Origin: Alphaproteobacteria bacterium
GTDB lineage: Bacteria; Pseudomonadota; Alphaproteobacteria; Rhizobiales; OSC116
Assembly: GCA_002400495.2 (NCBI GenBank)
Contig: NVQL02000074.1
Location: forward strand, 1-64,000
Length of the DNA stretch: 64,000 bases
Direction of reading: 5' to 3'
Shown here: positions 16,504-25,724 of the stretch, piece after piece
Layout of the letters: every line of letters starts with the position of its first letter
Numbering within the stretch: the stretch's first letter is position 1
Program-made: the position numbers and the translations under genes
Notes under the pieces: model-generated
Seen by the model: only the letters and a program-made list of their open reading frames with translations
Databases searched by the model: none
Told to the model about the DNA's origin: nothing

Positions 16504-17508
16504 CTATTCTACCTTAATGCGTGGATCGAGCAACGGGTGCAATAAATCAACTATAAATATTGCCACGGCAACCGCCGCCACGGCAACTGATGAAACCGCC
16601 AAAACTAGGGTGTAATCACCACTATTAACGGCCCTGACTAATAAGGAGCCGAGGCCTGGATAGCTAAAAACTTGCTCAGTGATAATCGTGCCCGAAAAAA
16701 TACCACCAATGGCCATTGCCAGTGCGGTAAGTTGTGGCACCAAGGCATTTCGCATCACGTAGGAAATAACTATTTTTGGTTTTGAAACACCTGCCAGTTC
16801 AGCAAAAACCACATAGTCTTCGCTGATAATGTTGGAGACCAAAGCACGCATGCCTAAAAACCACAGCCCAAGCCCAACCAAGATAAGAGAAAGTATGGGC
16901 AATATGGCATGTTTCATTACTGAAAGCACAAACACCCATGACCATTCTTGCACAAGCCCAATGGCATATCCGCCGCCCAAGGGCAATATCGGCCAAATGA
17001 ATGCCAATAGGATGAGGGTTAAAAAAGCCACAATATAATATGGGATGGGTTGTATGCTCATCGTCACAATGCCAAAAGCTTTTAAATATTTATTATTTTG
17101 AAAATAGCCTGCAAATGCACCCAGAAAATTGCCTATGCACCACGTCCCCAAAACGGTTACGAGCAGTAGGCCAACAGTCCAAGGTAGTGCGCGCAATACT
17201 AAATCCATTGTTGGTGTGGGGAATGATAAAAGCGAAGGGCCAAAATCACCGACCACAACTTTTGACCAAAAATTTGTAAATTGCTGCCACATGGGAACGT
17301 CAACACCATATAGGGCGGTGAGAGTTTCTCGCATTTTTTCGACAGCTTCGGGGTTAACGTTTGAATTTCGAGTGCTTCTTCTTATCGCCGCTTCAACAGG
17401 GTCTATTGGTGATAAGTGAGACACAAAAAATGCGACTGATACGCCAGAGAATACGACTGCAACCAATTGCAAAAATCGTTTCGCGGCAAATAGAAGATAA
17501 TTTATCAT
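16504..17508 (-). CDS. ABC importer permease (DppB/OppB type)
   Basis: The 334-residue membrane protein starts at MINYLLFAAKRFLQ, a typical OppB/DppB first helix, followed by the periplasmic L-S-P-I-D-P-V segment. The EAA-like loop lies around F-A-E-L-A-G-V-S-K-P-K, and six helices are expected. The ATG at 17508 is preferred: the longer frame would start inside the stem-loop at 17544-17571 and lacks a permease-like N-terminus. No strong ribosome-binding site is seen, so expression may depend on transcript levels or coupling. It pairs with the DppC-type permease encoded 1 bp downstream. Confidence 0.9.
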   Translation of the reverse strand: MINYLLFAAKRFLQLVAVVFSGVSVAFFVSHLSPIDPVEAAIRRSTRNSNVNPEAVEKMRETLTALYGVDVPMWQQFTNFWSKVVVGDFGPSLLSFPTPTMDLVLRALPWTVGLLLVTVLGTWCIGNFLGAFAGYFQNNKYLKAFGIVTMSIQPIPYYIVAFLTLILLAFIWPILPLGGGYAIGLVQEWSWVFVLSVMKHAILPILSLILVGLGLWFLGMRALVSNIISEDYVVFAELAGVSKPKIVISYVMRNALVPQLTALAMAIGGIFSGTIITEQVFSYPGLGSLLVRAVNSGDYTLVLAVSSVAVAAVAVAIFIVDLLHPLLDPRIKVE

Positions 17509-17543
17509 GTGATTTATACTTATTATTTTATGCGGGGTGAAAA

Positions 17544-17571
17544 TGTGCAGCCCAAACCAAAGGGCTGCACA
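17544..17571 (-). other. Perfect 10-bp stem-loop after peptide-type binding-protein gene
   Basis: TGTGCAGCCC (17544-17553) pairs with GGGCTGCACA (17562-17571) around an 8-nt loop, 17 bp after the stop of the binding-protein gene and before the permease genes. There is no U tract. It probably stabilises the upstream message or attenuates the operon. Confidence 0.75.
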
Positions 17572-17588
17572 CATCTATGTCATTAAAC

Positions 17589-19481
17589 CTAGTTTCCAGT
17601 TGGCTTAATTTGCGTAAAGATATACTTCGAGTTACCCCAATTGGTAACAGGGTTAGCATATGGGTTTTTGGCATTAGGCCAGCCAGTCCAATGTTTTTCA
17701 GATTGAACTGAGAACACATTAAACGCCATCAATGGGATGTTAGGCATTTCATCAATCGCCAACTTCACATATTCATTGCCCAATTCAATCCCTCTTGGAT
17801 CGTTAAAGTCAATGCTACGAATTTCCTCGATGATTGTATCAAGGCGTGGGTCAGACCAACGCTGCCAATTACGTTGCGATTGAACTTCGCCCGGTTTGGC
17901 TAGGAATTCAGAATGCCAGCTATCTAAGAAATACGAAAGGTCAGGATGACCACCCCAAGATTCCACAGACCAAGCAATAAGTGCATCAAAATCACCAGCA
18001 CCATTACGTGTCCAAAGATCAGGAGCCACTTCAGCAGTTACTGTAACACCAGCGTCTTTCCAATTTTGTGCAATCATCGTACCTAAACGACCTAGCACAC
18101 CTTCAGCATCAATCAATATGCTGAATTTCATCGGCTCGCCACTTGGTAACATCCATTTGTCACCAGATTTAGTGAAACCAGCGCTTTCAAGCAATTCGCC
18201 TGCAGCCACTAAATCCTTCTTCCACCAGCCATAACCAAAGGCTTTACGAATTTCTTCAGGATCAGTTGGCACAGCATCGCCAAATGTGGGGCGTACCATG
18301 TCAGCCAATTGCAAAGTGATATTTGGATCATATGGTTTGATGACAGATTTACCTGTATCAAGCGTATAATCAGTCAAATAGCCCTGTAATTTGCTATGAT
18401 AATCTTGCGGATGAGTGCCAGTTGGCGGAATACCAATCGCAGACAAAGTTGCAGCACCACGATATGAAGCCATTGAAATTTGCTTAATATCAAGCATCAA
18501 AGCCAAAGCCCAACGAACACGTTTGTCTTCGAAGATCGGTTTTTGATGGTTAAAAATAACCATCGGTAGTGTAGGATCAGGATGCGCATATGGGAATCCA
18601 TCATGCCAGCCTTTTGCCGTTGGATCTTGTTTGGCAAGTGCAAACATACCTTCTGGTGTTAAGTCATGAATCATATCGAGATTGTCGTTTACCATTTCGG
18701 CTAAACGTAAATCAGTTGGAATGCCCATGCGGTAAACTACATATTTAGGTGCAGGTTTACCAAATTCGGCCAAAGAAGTTTTATCCCAATCTTCACGGCG
18801 CTCCCATGCAGCCCAATAACCGTTCGGGTCAAACGAATGCAATGTGTAAGGACCAAGGCCAACAGGTGGGTTAAAGTCAAATTTCAGAGGATCTTCAACT
18901 TTTTCAAAAATATGTTTGGGCATAATATATGCGCCAGCCCAACGAACAGAGAAGTTGGTGTGGAAACGAGAATTTGGCTTTTTAAGTTTAAACACAACAG
19001 TGTAATCATCTGTTGCCGTTACCGTATCAACATTGGCTACCATCGCACCATGCCAACGCATGCCTGCTGTTTTTTTCAACGTTTCTGTTGTGTAAACCAC
19101 GTCAGCTGCAGTGAAATCTTCGCCATCACTCCATTTAATGCCTTCGCGTAATTTTACCGTCAATTCGGTAAAATCATCATTATAGTCCCAATTTTCAGAT
19201 GCCAAAGCATTATAAACAGAACCATTAATACCAGCATCAGGGTCAATATACCATAAAGTATCATTGCTGAGTTGCTGTACACCGTTTGACCAGCTACCAC
19301 CTGCGTCAACCCAAATGTTAAACCAGCTAGGGTTGCCAATGGCAGCCTCTGGGTTTTGAACATATACGGTTTCTTTACGTGGAAAATCAGTTGGCTTATC
19401 ACCATCTGCCGAATATGCTGGGGTGCTAAGAGCCGTAACGGTTAAGGCGACTGCGGCCGCCAAAGTTGTCCATTTCTTCAT
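17589..19481 (-). CDS. Family 5 extracellular solute-binding protein
   Basis: The 630-residue protein has a signal peptide ([15 protein letters not shown]...PAYS, cleavage near 24). Family-5 features include [18 protein letters not shown] near residue 110. It is longer than classic DppA (about 535), as seen in some oligosaccharide-binding members. It captures substrate in the periplasm for the downstream permeases. GGGAGGA lies 5-8 bp before the ATG. Promoter DNA upstream (19482-19610) carries three TCGAT elements that also appear near the GH51 and ArsR-like genes, suggesting shared control. A stem-loop follows the gene. Confidence 0.92.
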   Translation of the reverse strand: MKKWTTLAAAVALTVTALSTPAYSADGDKPTDFPRKETVYVQNPEAAIGNPSWFNIWVDAGGSWSNGVQQLSNDTLWYIDPDAGINGSVYNALASENWDYNDDFTELTVKLREGIKWSDGEDFTAADVVYTTETLKKTAGMRWHGAMVANVDTVTATDDYTVVFKLKKPNSRFHTNFSVRWAGAYIMPKHIFEKVEDPLKFDFNPPVGLGPYTLHSFDPNGYWAAWERREDWDKTSLAEFGKPAPKYVVYRMGIPTDLRLAEMVNDNLDMIHDLTPEGMFALAKQDPTAKGWHDGFPYAHPDPTLPMVIFNHQKPIFEDKRVRWALALMLDIKQISMASYRGAATLSAIGIPPTGTHPQDYHSKLQGYLTDYTLDTGKSVIKPYDPNITLQLADMVRPTFGDAVPTDPEEIRKAFGYGWWKKDLVAAGELLESAGFTKSGDKWMLPSGEPMKFSILIDAEGVLGRLGTMIAQNWKDAGVTVTAEVAPDLWTRNGAGDFDALIAWSVESWGGHPDLSYFLDSWHSEFLAKPGEVQSQRNWQRWSDPRLDTIIEEIRSIDFNDPRGIELGNEYVKLAIDEMPNIPLMAFNVFSVQSEKHWTGWPNAKNPYANPVTNWGNSKYIFTQIKPTGN

Positions 19482-19580
19482 TATTTCCTCCCAAAAATAG
19501 AATAAATACCAAACAATTCATTTGTAAGGCATATTTTGCAAGGCAATGCTACAACGGCCAAATCAACATGTCAACAGTAA

Positions 19581-19608
19581 TATCGATACACATCGATTTA
19601 TTCGATAT
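19581..19608. promoter_or_regulatory. Triple TCGAT motif upstream of ABC operon
   Basis: The segment contains TATCGATA, ATCGATT and TTCGATA in close succession, about 100-127 bp upstream of the binding-protein start. Similar TTCGA/TCGAATA elements occur upstream of the GH51 gene and the ArsR-like gene. This makes it a candidate operator of the ArsR-like regulator. Confidence 0.4.
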
Positions 19609-19613
19609 AATAA

Positions 19614-19648
19614 AAAACCACCTATAACTCGTTGTTATAGATGGTTTT
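19614..19648 (-). terminator. Intrinsic terminator of the GH51 transcript
   Basis: AAAACCA-C-CTATAAC (19614-19628) pairs with GTTATAG-A-TGGTTTT (19634-19648) with one mismatch and a 5-nt loop. On the minus strand it ends in a run of T. It lies 28 bp after the GH51 stop and separates that transcript from the ABC operon. Confidence 0.8.
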
Positions 19649-19675
19649 CTCTAGGGAAGTTGAAGAATATTTAGA

Positions 19676-21184
19676 TTATATTTTTAATCGAATCATTTGA
19701 TATGAATATGGTGCTAAAGATAGCGTCAATTTATTTCCACTGACCTTAGCTGAATCCGATATAGTTGGCGAAACATTGTCTGGGTTATCCGCAGTATTTG
19801 TCGCATTTAAATCATCATGCTTTATGACTTTACATTCAATGATTTTTGCATCCGCGAAGCCTTCTAAGCTCACGTCAACTTCAATGGTCTCATCACCGTT
19901 TCGATTTATGGCAAAGAAGTTTAATGTACCGCCTTCTTCATTATGCACGCCAGAAACATCGACATAGCTGACATTTTTCACCAAAGGCGTATCATAAGTC
20001 GGGCAATCGATTTTTAAATCTAACGCTGTGCCACGACCATATACCGAAGCGAATAAATATGGATAATAGATAGTCTGCCGCCACGCGCTGCCATCAGGAT
20101 CTGTCATTATCGGAGCGATGACATTCACAAGTTGAGCAATACAAGCAATTTTTACAACATCTGCATGACGAATGAATGTATTCAATACACAGCCAACCAT
20201 CAAAACATCTTCAAAATTATAAATATCTTCCAAAAGGCGCGGTGCATGCGGCCAATCTTCGCCTTGTAGAATGGGGCGATCTTGTTTATTCGAATGATAC
20301 CAAACATTCCATTCATCGAATGAAATATACACATCTTTATCGGAGCGTTTTTTGGCTTTTACATAATCAATCACGCCTGAGACAGTGACAATATATTGAT
20401 CTAGCTTTTCGCTCATTGCCAAATAGTTAGCGGTATTTTTTTCATAATTCTCAAAATACATATGCAAAGAAATATAATCAATTTGGTCATATGTTGCTTC
20501 TAATACAGTGGCTTCCCATTCTGGGTAGGTCGGCATATTGGCATGCGAAGAACCACACACAATAAGCTCCAAATTTTTATCAAATGCTCTTATGGCCTTG
20601 GCGGTTTCATTTGCCAATTGGCCATATTCTTCGGCACTTTTGTGTCCGACTTGCCACGGGCCATCCATCTCATTACCCAAACACCATAATTTGGTATTCC
20701 AAGGTTCCTTGCGGCCATTCTTAATGCGCAAATCCGACCAATAAGACCCACCAGGATGGTTTACATATTCAACAAAATTACGCGCAGCATCTAACCCGCG
20801 TGAACCTAAATTAACCGCCAACATCATATCTGTGCCTACAGTTTCACACCAATCCGCAAATTCATGAACACCAACATGATTATTGTCCGAAGTATGCCAA
20901 GCAAGGTCGAGCCTCACCGGACGATCTTCTTTTGGCCCAATGCCATCTTCCCAATTATAGGCAGATACAAAATTACCACCCGGGTAACGCACCATAGGTA
21001 CATTTAAGTCTTTAACCAAGCTTGCGACATCGCCGCGCATTCCGTTTTCATCGGCTGTCGGGTGGCCTGGTTCATAGATGCCTGTGTAAATGGCTCGGCC
21101 AAGATGCTCTAAAAAAGCACCGTAAACACGGTCATCAATTTTTGATATTGTATATTCTGCATGTGCAGTCAATTTGGCTTTCAT
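19676..21184 (-). CDS. GH51 alpha-L-arabinofuranosidase
   Basis: The 502-residue protein matches family 51. It starts with Y-T-I-S-K-I-D-D-R-V-Y-G-A-F-L-E-H, has R-Y-P-G-G-N-F-V at about 85, the acid/base Glu in L-G-N-E-M-D-G-P-W, and the nucleophile Glu in F-D-E-W-N-V-W. No signal peptide is present, so it releases L-arabinose from imported arabino-oligosaccharides in the cytoplasm. The ATG at 21184 has GGAGGG 4 bp upstream; the TTG four codons earlier lies in that site. The ArsR-like regulator lies upstream in the same direction (122 bp gap), and TTCGA elements sit in its promoter. It terminates at an intrinsic terminator. Key residues are intact. Confidence 0.93.
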   Translation of the reverse strand: MKAKLTAHAEYTISKIDDRVYGAFLEHLGRAIYTGIYEPGHPTADENGMRGDVASLVKDLNVPMVRYPGGNFVSAYNWEDGIGPKEDRPVRLDLAWHTSDNNHVGVHEFADWCETVGTDMMLAVNLGSRGLDAARNFVEYVNHPGGSYWSDLRIKNGRKEPWNTKLWCLGNEMDGPWQVGHKSAEEYGQLANETAKAIRAFDKNLELIVCGSSHANMPTYPEWEATVLEATYDQIDYISLHMYFENYEKNTANYLAMSEKLDQYIVTVSGVIDYVKAKKRSDKDVYISFDEWNVWYHSNKQDRPILQGEDWPHAPRLLEDIYNFEDVLMVGCVLNTFIRHADVVKIACIAQLVNVIAPIMTDPDGSAWRQTIYYPYLFASVYGRGTALDLKIDCPTYDTPLVKNVSYVDVSGVHNEEGGTLNFFAINRNGDETIEVDVSLEGFADAKIIECKVIKHDDLNATNTADNPDNVSPTISDSAKVSGNKLTLSLAPYSYQMIRLKI

Positions 21185-21202
21185 TGCGCCCTCCAAGTGT
21201 AT

Positions 21203-21247
21203 ATTCGATTTTATGATATATATCTATATTTTCGTATTAAAGTCGAA
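21203..21247. promoter_or_regulatory. TATTCGA...TCGAATA inverted elements upstream of GH51 gene
   Basis: ATTCGA (21203-21208) and TCGAAT (21243-21248) form an inverted pair flanking an AT-rich core with a TATATATC run, within 65 bp upstream of the GH51 start. Together with the similar elements near 19590 and 22300, this may be the ArsR-like regulator's operator. Confidence 0.4.
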
Positions 21248-21306
21248 TAAGTAAGTTCAGTCAAGAGCGGAAAGCAAAATATTTCTAGAACTCTTGGAGT
21301 TTATTT

Positions 21307-22233
21307 CTATTTAATGTGCAAACGCATAACAATATCTTGACCATAATTGCCAAAACCTTTGCCAAAAATATTAATCCCACCAGGGTTTTGCGCATTGCCA
21401 TCAACCCCAATACGCATGCGAACCGAGTGGTGATCTTCAACATTTAAATCATGTAAAGTTATATCGGAAATTCGGATACCATCTACATAAGACCCATTTT
21501 GCCCAATGCGCCAGGTTTTCTTTTTACCATATTGCGAGCCAGCTTGTTTCCACCATTTTGGTGTATAAGTGCCGCGTTTGTCGCCAAAATCACCTGGAGA
21601 CGTCCATTTTCCAATGTGAGTTCCATTAATTGCCAAAGATATATCCGAAGGCCAGTTTTCACTTGTTCCGGGCACTTCGCTGCTTAATTCCATGTCAAAT
21701 TCTATAGCATCGATGGTTTTATTGGCCAAATGCGCGTTGTTGGGAAATTGGTATTCCACAAAGCCGCTGGTAAACCACAATAAGCCTGCACGCATTCGTT
21801 CAGGGTCAAGAAAAGTCGAAGGCACGTCTAATAATCCGATTATACCTTCAGGTGAACATAACCCACATGGCCCCGTTACTTCATGGTCAGTATAAAGGCC
21901 GAGTGGCATCGCTACGTCTATAATGTTAGAATCTACTGCAGGCTCATCTTTCCCAAATTTAATCAATATTTCCGAAAAATTAGCGTGACAAATTTTCTGA
22001 TTGCCTTTAATTGCTTTTTTTGTCTCAATAGAAATAAGATTGGAATCAATAAGCAGCTGTAAATTATTAGATATTGTAGACTGCGCAATGCCAAGGTCTT
22101 CAGCAATTTTGTTTACATTTTGCGGGCCGTTATCATGCAAATTTTTTAAAATTGATATACGTAGTTCAGACGCCAGCCCTTTAAGTACATCAAGACCATT
22201 TTCTACATTTATGACCAGTAATTTTTCGCTCAA
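21307..22233 (-). CDS. ArsR-like winged-helix regulator with a large C-terminal sensor domain
   Basis: The 308-residue protein has an ArsR-type winged helix (about residues 15-80: L-A-S-E-L-R-I-S-I-L-K and V-N-K-I-A-E-D-L-G-I-A-Q-S-T-I-S) without the metal-binding cysteine pattern of metalloregulators. The remaining 200 residues contain C-G-L-C near residue 123 and a beta-rich, Gly/Trp-rich region (I-N-G-T-H-I-G-K-W-T-S-P-G-D-F-G-D). This looks like a sandwich-fold ligand domain and is probably a sugar sensor. TTG at 22233 is chosen because GGAG lies 6 bp upstream; the TTG four codons earlier has no such site. It is encoded upstream of GH51 in the same direction and probably regulates GH51 and the oligosaccharide importer. 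Confidence 0.78.
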   Translation of the reverse strand: MSEKLLVINVENGLDVLKGLASELRISILKNLHDNGPQNVNKIAEDLGIAQSTISNNLQLLIDSNLISIETKKAIKGNQKICHANFSEILIKFGKDEPAVDSNIIDVAMPLGLYTDHEVTGPCGLCSPEGIIGLLDVPSTFLDPERMRAGLLWFTSGFVEYQFPNNAHLANKTIDAIEFDMELSSEVPGTSENWPSDISLAINGTHIGKWTSPGDFGDKRGTYTPKWWKQAGSQYGKKKTWRIGQNGSYVDGIRISDITLHDLNVEDHHSVRMRIGVDGNAQNPGGINIFGKGFGNYGQDIVMRLHIK

Positions 22234-22293
22234 AACTATCTCCAATCAAGATATAATTTCAAAATATGATTCTACTGGACATTCATAACAGAT

Positions 22294-22322
22294 TTTTCGA
22301 TATGATTAAATAGAAATTCGAC
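22294..22322. promoter_or_regulatory. TTCGA elements upstream of the ArsR-like gene
   Basis: TTTTCGATATGATT and AAATTCGAC sit 60-90 bp upstream of the regulator start. They resemble the TTCGA elements upstream of the GH51 gene and the ABC operon, so they may be an autoregulatory site. Confidence 0.35.
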
Positions 22323-22650
22323 GGCGCGGCAAACTAGGTATCAAAAACAGTAATACTATACAAAAACACAAGTGGATAAAATTAACTTCAATATTAGGTT
22401 TGGTTATATTTGACGGCAACTTATTAATTCTGTTGTTTATTCAACACCCACTAAACGCGATATATTGCCTCTAGTGAACCATTCCCATTTGCAACCCTAT
22501 GATTCTTCAATATTGACTAACTTACAGAATAGTTTCCATAACCTATTCTCATCACAAGCCAGATCAAAAGATGTATATTTATTCGGTGGCTTAGAGAAAA
22601 AGCTTTCAGTTTGTTGTTCGAAAAATTGTGATTACGGAATTTACTTCTTT
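22323..22650. other. Gene-free interval upstream of the TRAP operon
   Basis: No supported gene, terminator or strong repeat is seen here. A 74-codon plus-strand frame covering its second half has no recognisable features or ribosome-binding site. Confidence 0.5.
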
Positions 22651-22687
22651 ACATCATATGTAAAGGGTAATACTCTACATATGATGT
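22651..22687. promoter_or_regulatory. Perfect 12-bp inverted repeat upstream of dctP
   Basis: ACATCATATGTA (22651-22662) is inverted at TACATATGATGT (22676-22687) with a 13-nt spacer, 87 bp upstream of the binding-protein start. Its position suits an operator, most likely for the GntR regulator at the end of this operon. Confidence 0.6.
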
Positions 22688-22773
22688 AGAGCTATAAAAG
22701 CCTGCAATTAACGCGCACTTTGCAACCCGTTTCTAATGAAACCAAAGATTAAAGTGAGCATTTGGAGGGAATT

Positions 22774-23799
22774 ATGAATTTGAAAAAACTATTGATGGCA
22801 GCAACCATTGCTGCAATGACCGCCGTTTCGGGCTTATCCATTGTGGAAGCCGTTGAAATTAAATTTGGTATTGGTATCAAAGAAGGAGATTTTCCAGAAT
22901 ATAATGCGCTGGTGAGATTCAAAGAATATGTCGAATTTAAAACCAATGGCGAAATTACAGTGCGTCTATTCCCCAACAACCAATTGGGCGGCGAACGTGA
23001 AATGATTGAACAAGTGCGCGAAGGTAGTTTAGAACTTACCTTCCCTGCTGATGGCGCAATGGCGGGTTTTTATCCAAAAATGCAAGTCTGGTCAATTCCA
23101 TATCTATTTGAGTCAGCACCGATTGCTTGGAAAGTATTAAATGGTGAATTTGCGGATAATATGCGCAAAGATATTTTGAAAGAAACGGGCATTAATGTAC
23201 TGGCTTTCTCGCAAAATGGCTTCCGTTCATTTACAAATAATGTGCGACCAATTATCAATCCTGAAGATATAAAAGGCTTAAAAATTCGCGTTATGGAAAG
23301 CCCAGTATTTATGAAACTGGTAAATGGCCTTGGTGCAACCGCTACACCAATTAGTGGGTCTGAAGTTTTATTAGCTTTACGCCAAGGTGTTGTTGATGGA
23401 CAAGAAAACCCACCTGCTGTGGTTTATGGTGGTGGCTTAGGTGAAGTGCAAAAATACTACACGCTTAATGAGCATGTGTTTGGGCTGCATCTCATCATTG
23501 CCAATGATGACTGGTTGAATTCTCTTTCACCAGGTCATCAACAGGTTATAAAAGACGCTGCTGCTCTTATGGCATGGACAGAAAACTTACAAAAAACCCA
23601 AGGTGATTGGGCGTTTAGTAAGAAATTAATTGATGAACTTGGTATGGAAATACATGTTTCAACACCTGATGAAAAAGCCGCATTTAAGGCGGTGACACAA
23701 GCACCTGTTGTTGAATTTATTCGGGAACAAGTAGGTGATGAACTGGTTGACTCGCTCATTTCTGAAGTCGAAGCCACCAAAGTAAATCTCTACAAATAA
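22774..23799 (+). CDS. dctP: TRAP transporter DctP-type solute-binding protein
   Basis: The 341-residue DctP-family periplasmic protein has a signal peptide (MNLKKLLMAATIAAMTAVSG). Family hallmarks include the R-L-F-P-N-N-Q-L-G-G-E-R-E-M-I-E-Q-V-R-E-G near residue 60, and the conserved Arg in K-G-L-K-I-R-V-M that pairs with substrate carboxylate. The Q-G-V-V-D-G-Q-E-N-P motif is also present. It binds an organic acid, often a sugar acid, for DctQM. The ATG at 22774 follows GGAGGGA by 3 bp; an in-frame ATG four codons earlier overlaps that site. It is the first gene of dctPQM, dehydratase, gntR. A sugar acid such as galactonate or a uronate is likely given the dehydratase. Confidence 0.92.
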   Translation: MNLKKLLMAATIAAMTAVSGLSIVEAVEIKFGIGIKEGDFPEYNALVRFKEYVEFKTNGEITVRLFPNNQLGGEREMIEQVREGSLELTFPADGAMAGFYPKMQVWSIPYLFESAPIAWKVLNGEFADNMRKDILKETGINVLAFSQNGFRSFTNNVRPIINPEDIKGLKIRVMESPVFMKLVNGLGATATPISGSEVLLALRQGVVDGQENPPAVVYGGGLGEVQKYYTLNEHVFGLHLIIANDDWLNSLSPGHQQVIKDAAALMAWTENLQKTQGDWAFSKKLIDELGMEIHVSTPDEKAAFKAVTQAPVVEFIREQVGDELVDSLISEVEATKVNLYK

Positions 23800-23816
23800 A
23801 GCCAACAATATAAAAT

Positions 23817-23846
23817 CTTGCCCAATAATTCATTCTATTGGGCAAG
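23817..23846 (+). other. Perfect 11-bp stem-loop between dctP and dctQ
   Basis: CTTGCCCAATA (23817-23827) pairs with TATTGGGCAAG (23836-23846) around an 8-nt loop, 18 bp after the dctP stop. There is no T tract. It probably sets a higher binding-protein to permease ratio. Confidence 0.75.
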
Positions 23847-23889
23847 ATATTCTAAAATTCCGCTTTTCAGCACCTATTGGAATTCAAAT

Positions 23890-24417
23890 ATGCGAATAAA
23901 CACCAAAAAAGCCGCCCAAATATTGGCAACGAGCACTGAAACAATTGCAACTGTTTTACTCATCATCGTCACCATATTAAACCTTACCCAAGTTGCAGGA
24001 CGCTATTTTTTCAACACTGGATTCAGTTGGACAGAAGAAGCGATGCGTTATGGAATGATTTGGCTGATGATGCTAGGCAGTGTCGCCTGTATCTTCCGCG
24101 TTGAGCATATGGGCATTGAAATGCTAGAAACGCTAGCTGGGCCAAAAAAGGCACGTTTTGTAAAATCAGCTCTGTATTCCGTGGCATCAATTTTTTGCAT
24201 TCTCATTCTTTATTATGGCTTTCCTTTGGCTTTACGCAATGCCAGCCAAATTGCGCCCGCATCGGGCATCCCGATGATTTACCCCTATATGGCTCTGCCC
24301 GTTGGCTCATTGCTCATGCTCATTCAAATATATTTAAGTTGGTTTTCTGGGTTTGAGCCAGACGATGAAGACGACGTTGAAAACCTAGAAGACAATTCAA
24401 ACTCAGGAGCCTCATAA
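23890..24417 (+). CDS. dctQ: TRAP transporter small permease (DctQ)
   Basis: The 175-residue protein has four predicted helices and the DctQ signature Q-V-A-G-R-Y-F-F-N-T-G-F-S-W-T-E-E. The region E-E-A-M-R-Y-G-M-I-W is also family-typical. It partners with DctM as a TRAP importer. The ATG at 23890 is preferred (GGAATT a few bases upstream); the longer frame would begin with TTG inside the stem-loop. It overlaps dctM by 1 bp. The acidic C-terminal tail (EPDDEDDVENLED) is unusually charged, but not unique for DctQ. Confidence 0.88.
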   Translation: MRINTKKAAQILATSTETIATVLLIIVTILNLTQVAGRYFFNTGFSWTEEAMRYGMIWLMMLGSVACIFRVEHMGIEMLETLAGPKKARFVKSALYSVASIFCILILYYGFPLALRNASQIAPASGIPMIYPYMALPVGSLLMLIQIYLSWFSGFEPDDEDDVENLEDNSNSGAS

Positions 24418-25694
24418 TGATTTGGTTAGCAATTATTGGACTGGCGCTCATATTTATCGGCGTTCCCGTTGCATTCGCGTTAGGCCTTGCAGGAATATTT
24501 GGAGTTTGGATGGCGGGCGTGCCACTTAGTGTCATCGCCACTAGAACCTTTACTGGGGTGGATAGTTTTATATTTCTGGCCGTTCCCTTTTACATTCTCG
24601 CAGCCGAAATTATGACCCATGGTGGCATCACTGCGCGACTGATTAAAATCGCTTCGCTTGCCACAAGTCGGCTTAGAGGGGGCACTGCCTATGCAAATAT
24701 CGGGGCATCCGTGCTTTTCGCGGGTATATCAGGTTCAGCTGTTGCCGATTCTGCAGCATTAGGCAGGGTTTTCATCGCCGAAATGCCAAAAGAAGGTTAC
24801 ACAAGAGATTATGCCGCCGCTGTTACCGTTGCATCGTCGATTATCGGCCCGATAATTCCACCTTCAGGCCTGGCCATTTTAATGGCCGCAGTTAGTGGCA
24901 TATCGGTTATTGACCTGTTTTTGGCGGGTGTGTTTCCAGGCTTACTTTTAGGTGCCGCTTGTGCAACGGTTGTTGCAATTGGCGCATTTCGTGGCAAACT
25001 ACCCAAACCTAATAAAGCAAATTTCTCTCAAGATGGCGTTTGGCGCATGATTGCTGAAGGTGCGGCGGTCGCCACTTTACCACTTATCATTGTCGGCGGC
25101 ATGGTGATCGGCGCCTATACAGCCACAGAAGGTGGTGGCATTGCCGTGGCTTATTCAATATTTCTATCGGTTTTTGTGTTTAGAGCTTTGGATATGAAAG
25201 GCCTATGGCGGGCATTTCTAAAAGCCGCTCGTATTTCAGCGACAATCTATTTGCTGGTTGCTGCCGCCACAATCCTATCATATGCGTTAAACCTACTCGG
25301 AATATCAGCATGGGTTACAAATGCAGCCGCCTATTTCAGTGCTAGCCCCACCCTATTCTTGCTTGCCATCGCCTTGCTCATGTTGATATTGGGCACATTT
25401 CTGGATATTGGTGCGGCAATTTTAATCTTCGTGCCGCTTCTCATGCCGGTTGTTTATCAGCTAGGCATTGACCCACTACAAGCCAGCATGGTGATCATGC
25501 TCACCTTGGCAATTGGTTTAATCACGCCGCCAGTAGGCGTGGTTCTCTATGTTGTTATGAGAGTCGGAAAAGTCAAAATGTTGCCCTTATTAAAATCTCT
25601 CAGTCCGTTTTTCGTCGCAGAACTTTGCGCAATTATTCTGTTATGTTTTATCCCGAGTATCTCGAATTGGCTACCTGCGATTTTTAACCCTTAA
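24417..25694 (+). CDS. dctM: TRAP transporter large permease (DctM)
   Basis: The 425-residue, 12-helix-type membrane protein carries DctM motifs: V-A-D-S-A-A-L-G, the G-P-I-I-P-P-S-G loop near residue 142, and L-I-T-P-P-V-G-V near residue 365. It is the ion-coupled core of the TRAP importer. Its start overlaps the dctQ stop by one base, so expression is coupled. The substrate depends on DctP; the downstream enolase-superfamily dehydratase points to a sugar acid. Confidence 0.94.
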   Translation: MIWLAIIGLALIFIGVPVAFALGLAGIFGVWMAGVPLSVIATRTFTGVDSFIFLAVPFYILAAEIMTHGGITARLIKIASLATSRLRGGTAYANIGASVLFAGISGSAVADSAALGRVFIAEMPKEGYTRDYAAAVTVASSIIGPIIPPSGLAILMAAVSGISVIDLFLAGVFPGLLLGAACATVVAIGAFRGKLPKPNKANFSQDGVWRMIAEGAAVATLPLIIVGGMVIGAYTATEGGGIAVAYSIFLSVFVFRALDMKGLWRAFLKAARISATIYLLVAAATILSYALNLLGISAWVTNAAAYFSASPTLFLLAIALLMLILGTFLDIGAAILIFVPLLMPVVYQLGIDPLQASMVIMLTLAIGLITPPVGVVLYVVMRVGKVKMLPLLKSLSPFFVAELCAIILLCFIPSISNWLPAIFNP

Positions 25695-25724
25695 TAAATT
25701 AACATCAAAAGCGAAAACCAAATT

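Noticed and set aside
17509-17574. Upstream extension of the DppB-type permease
   Set aside because: It would be translated from the stem-loop after the binding-protein gene and lacks a ribosome-binding site.
22465-22689. Plus-strand 74-codon frame upstream of dctP
   Set aside because: No ribosome-binding site, no recognisable domain, and it runs through the inverted repeat at 22651-22687.
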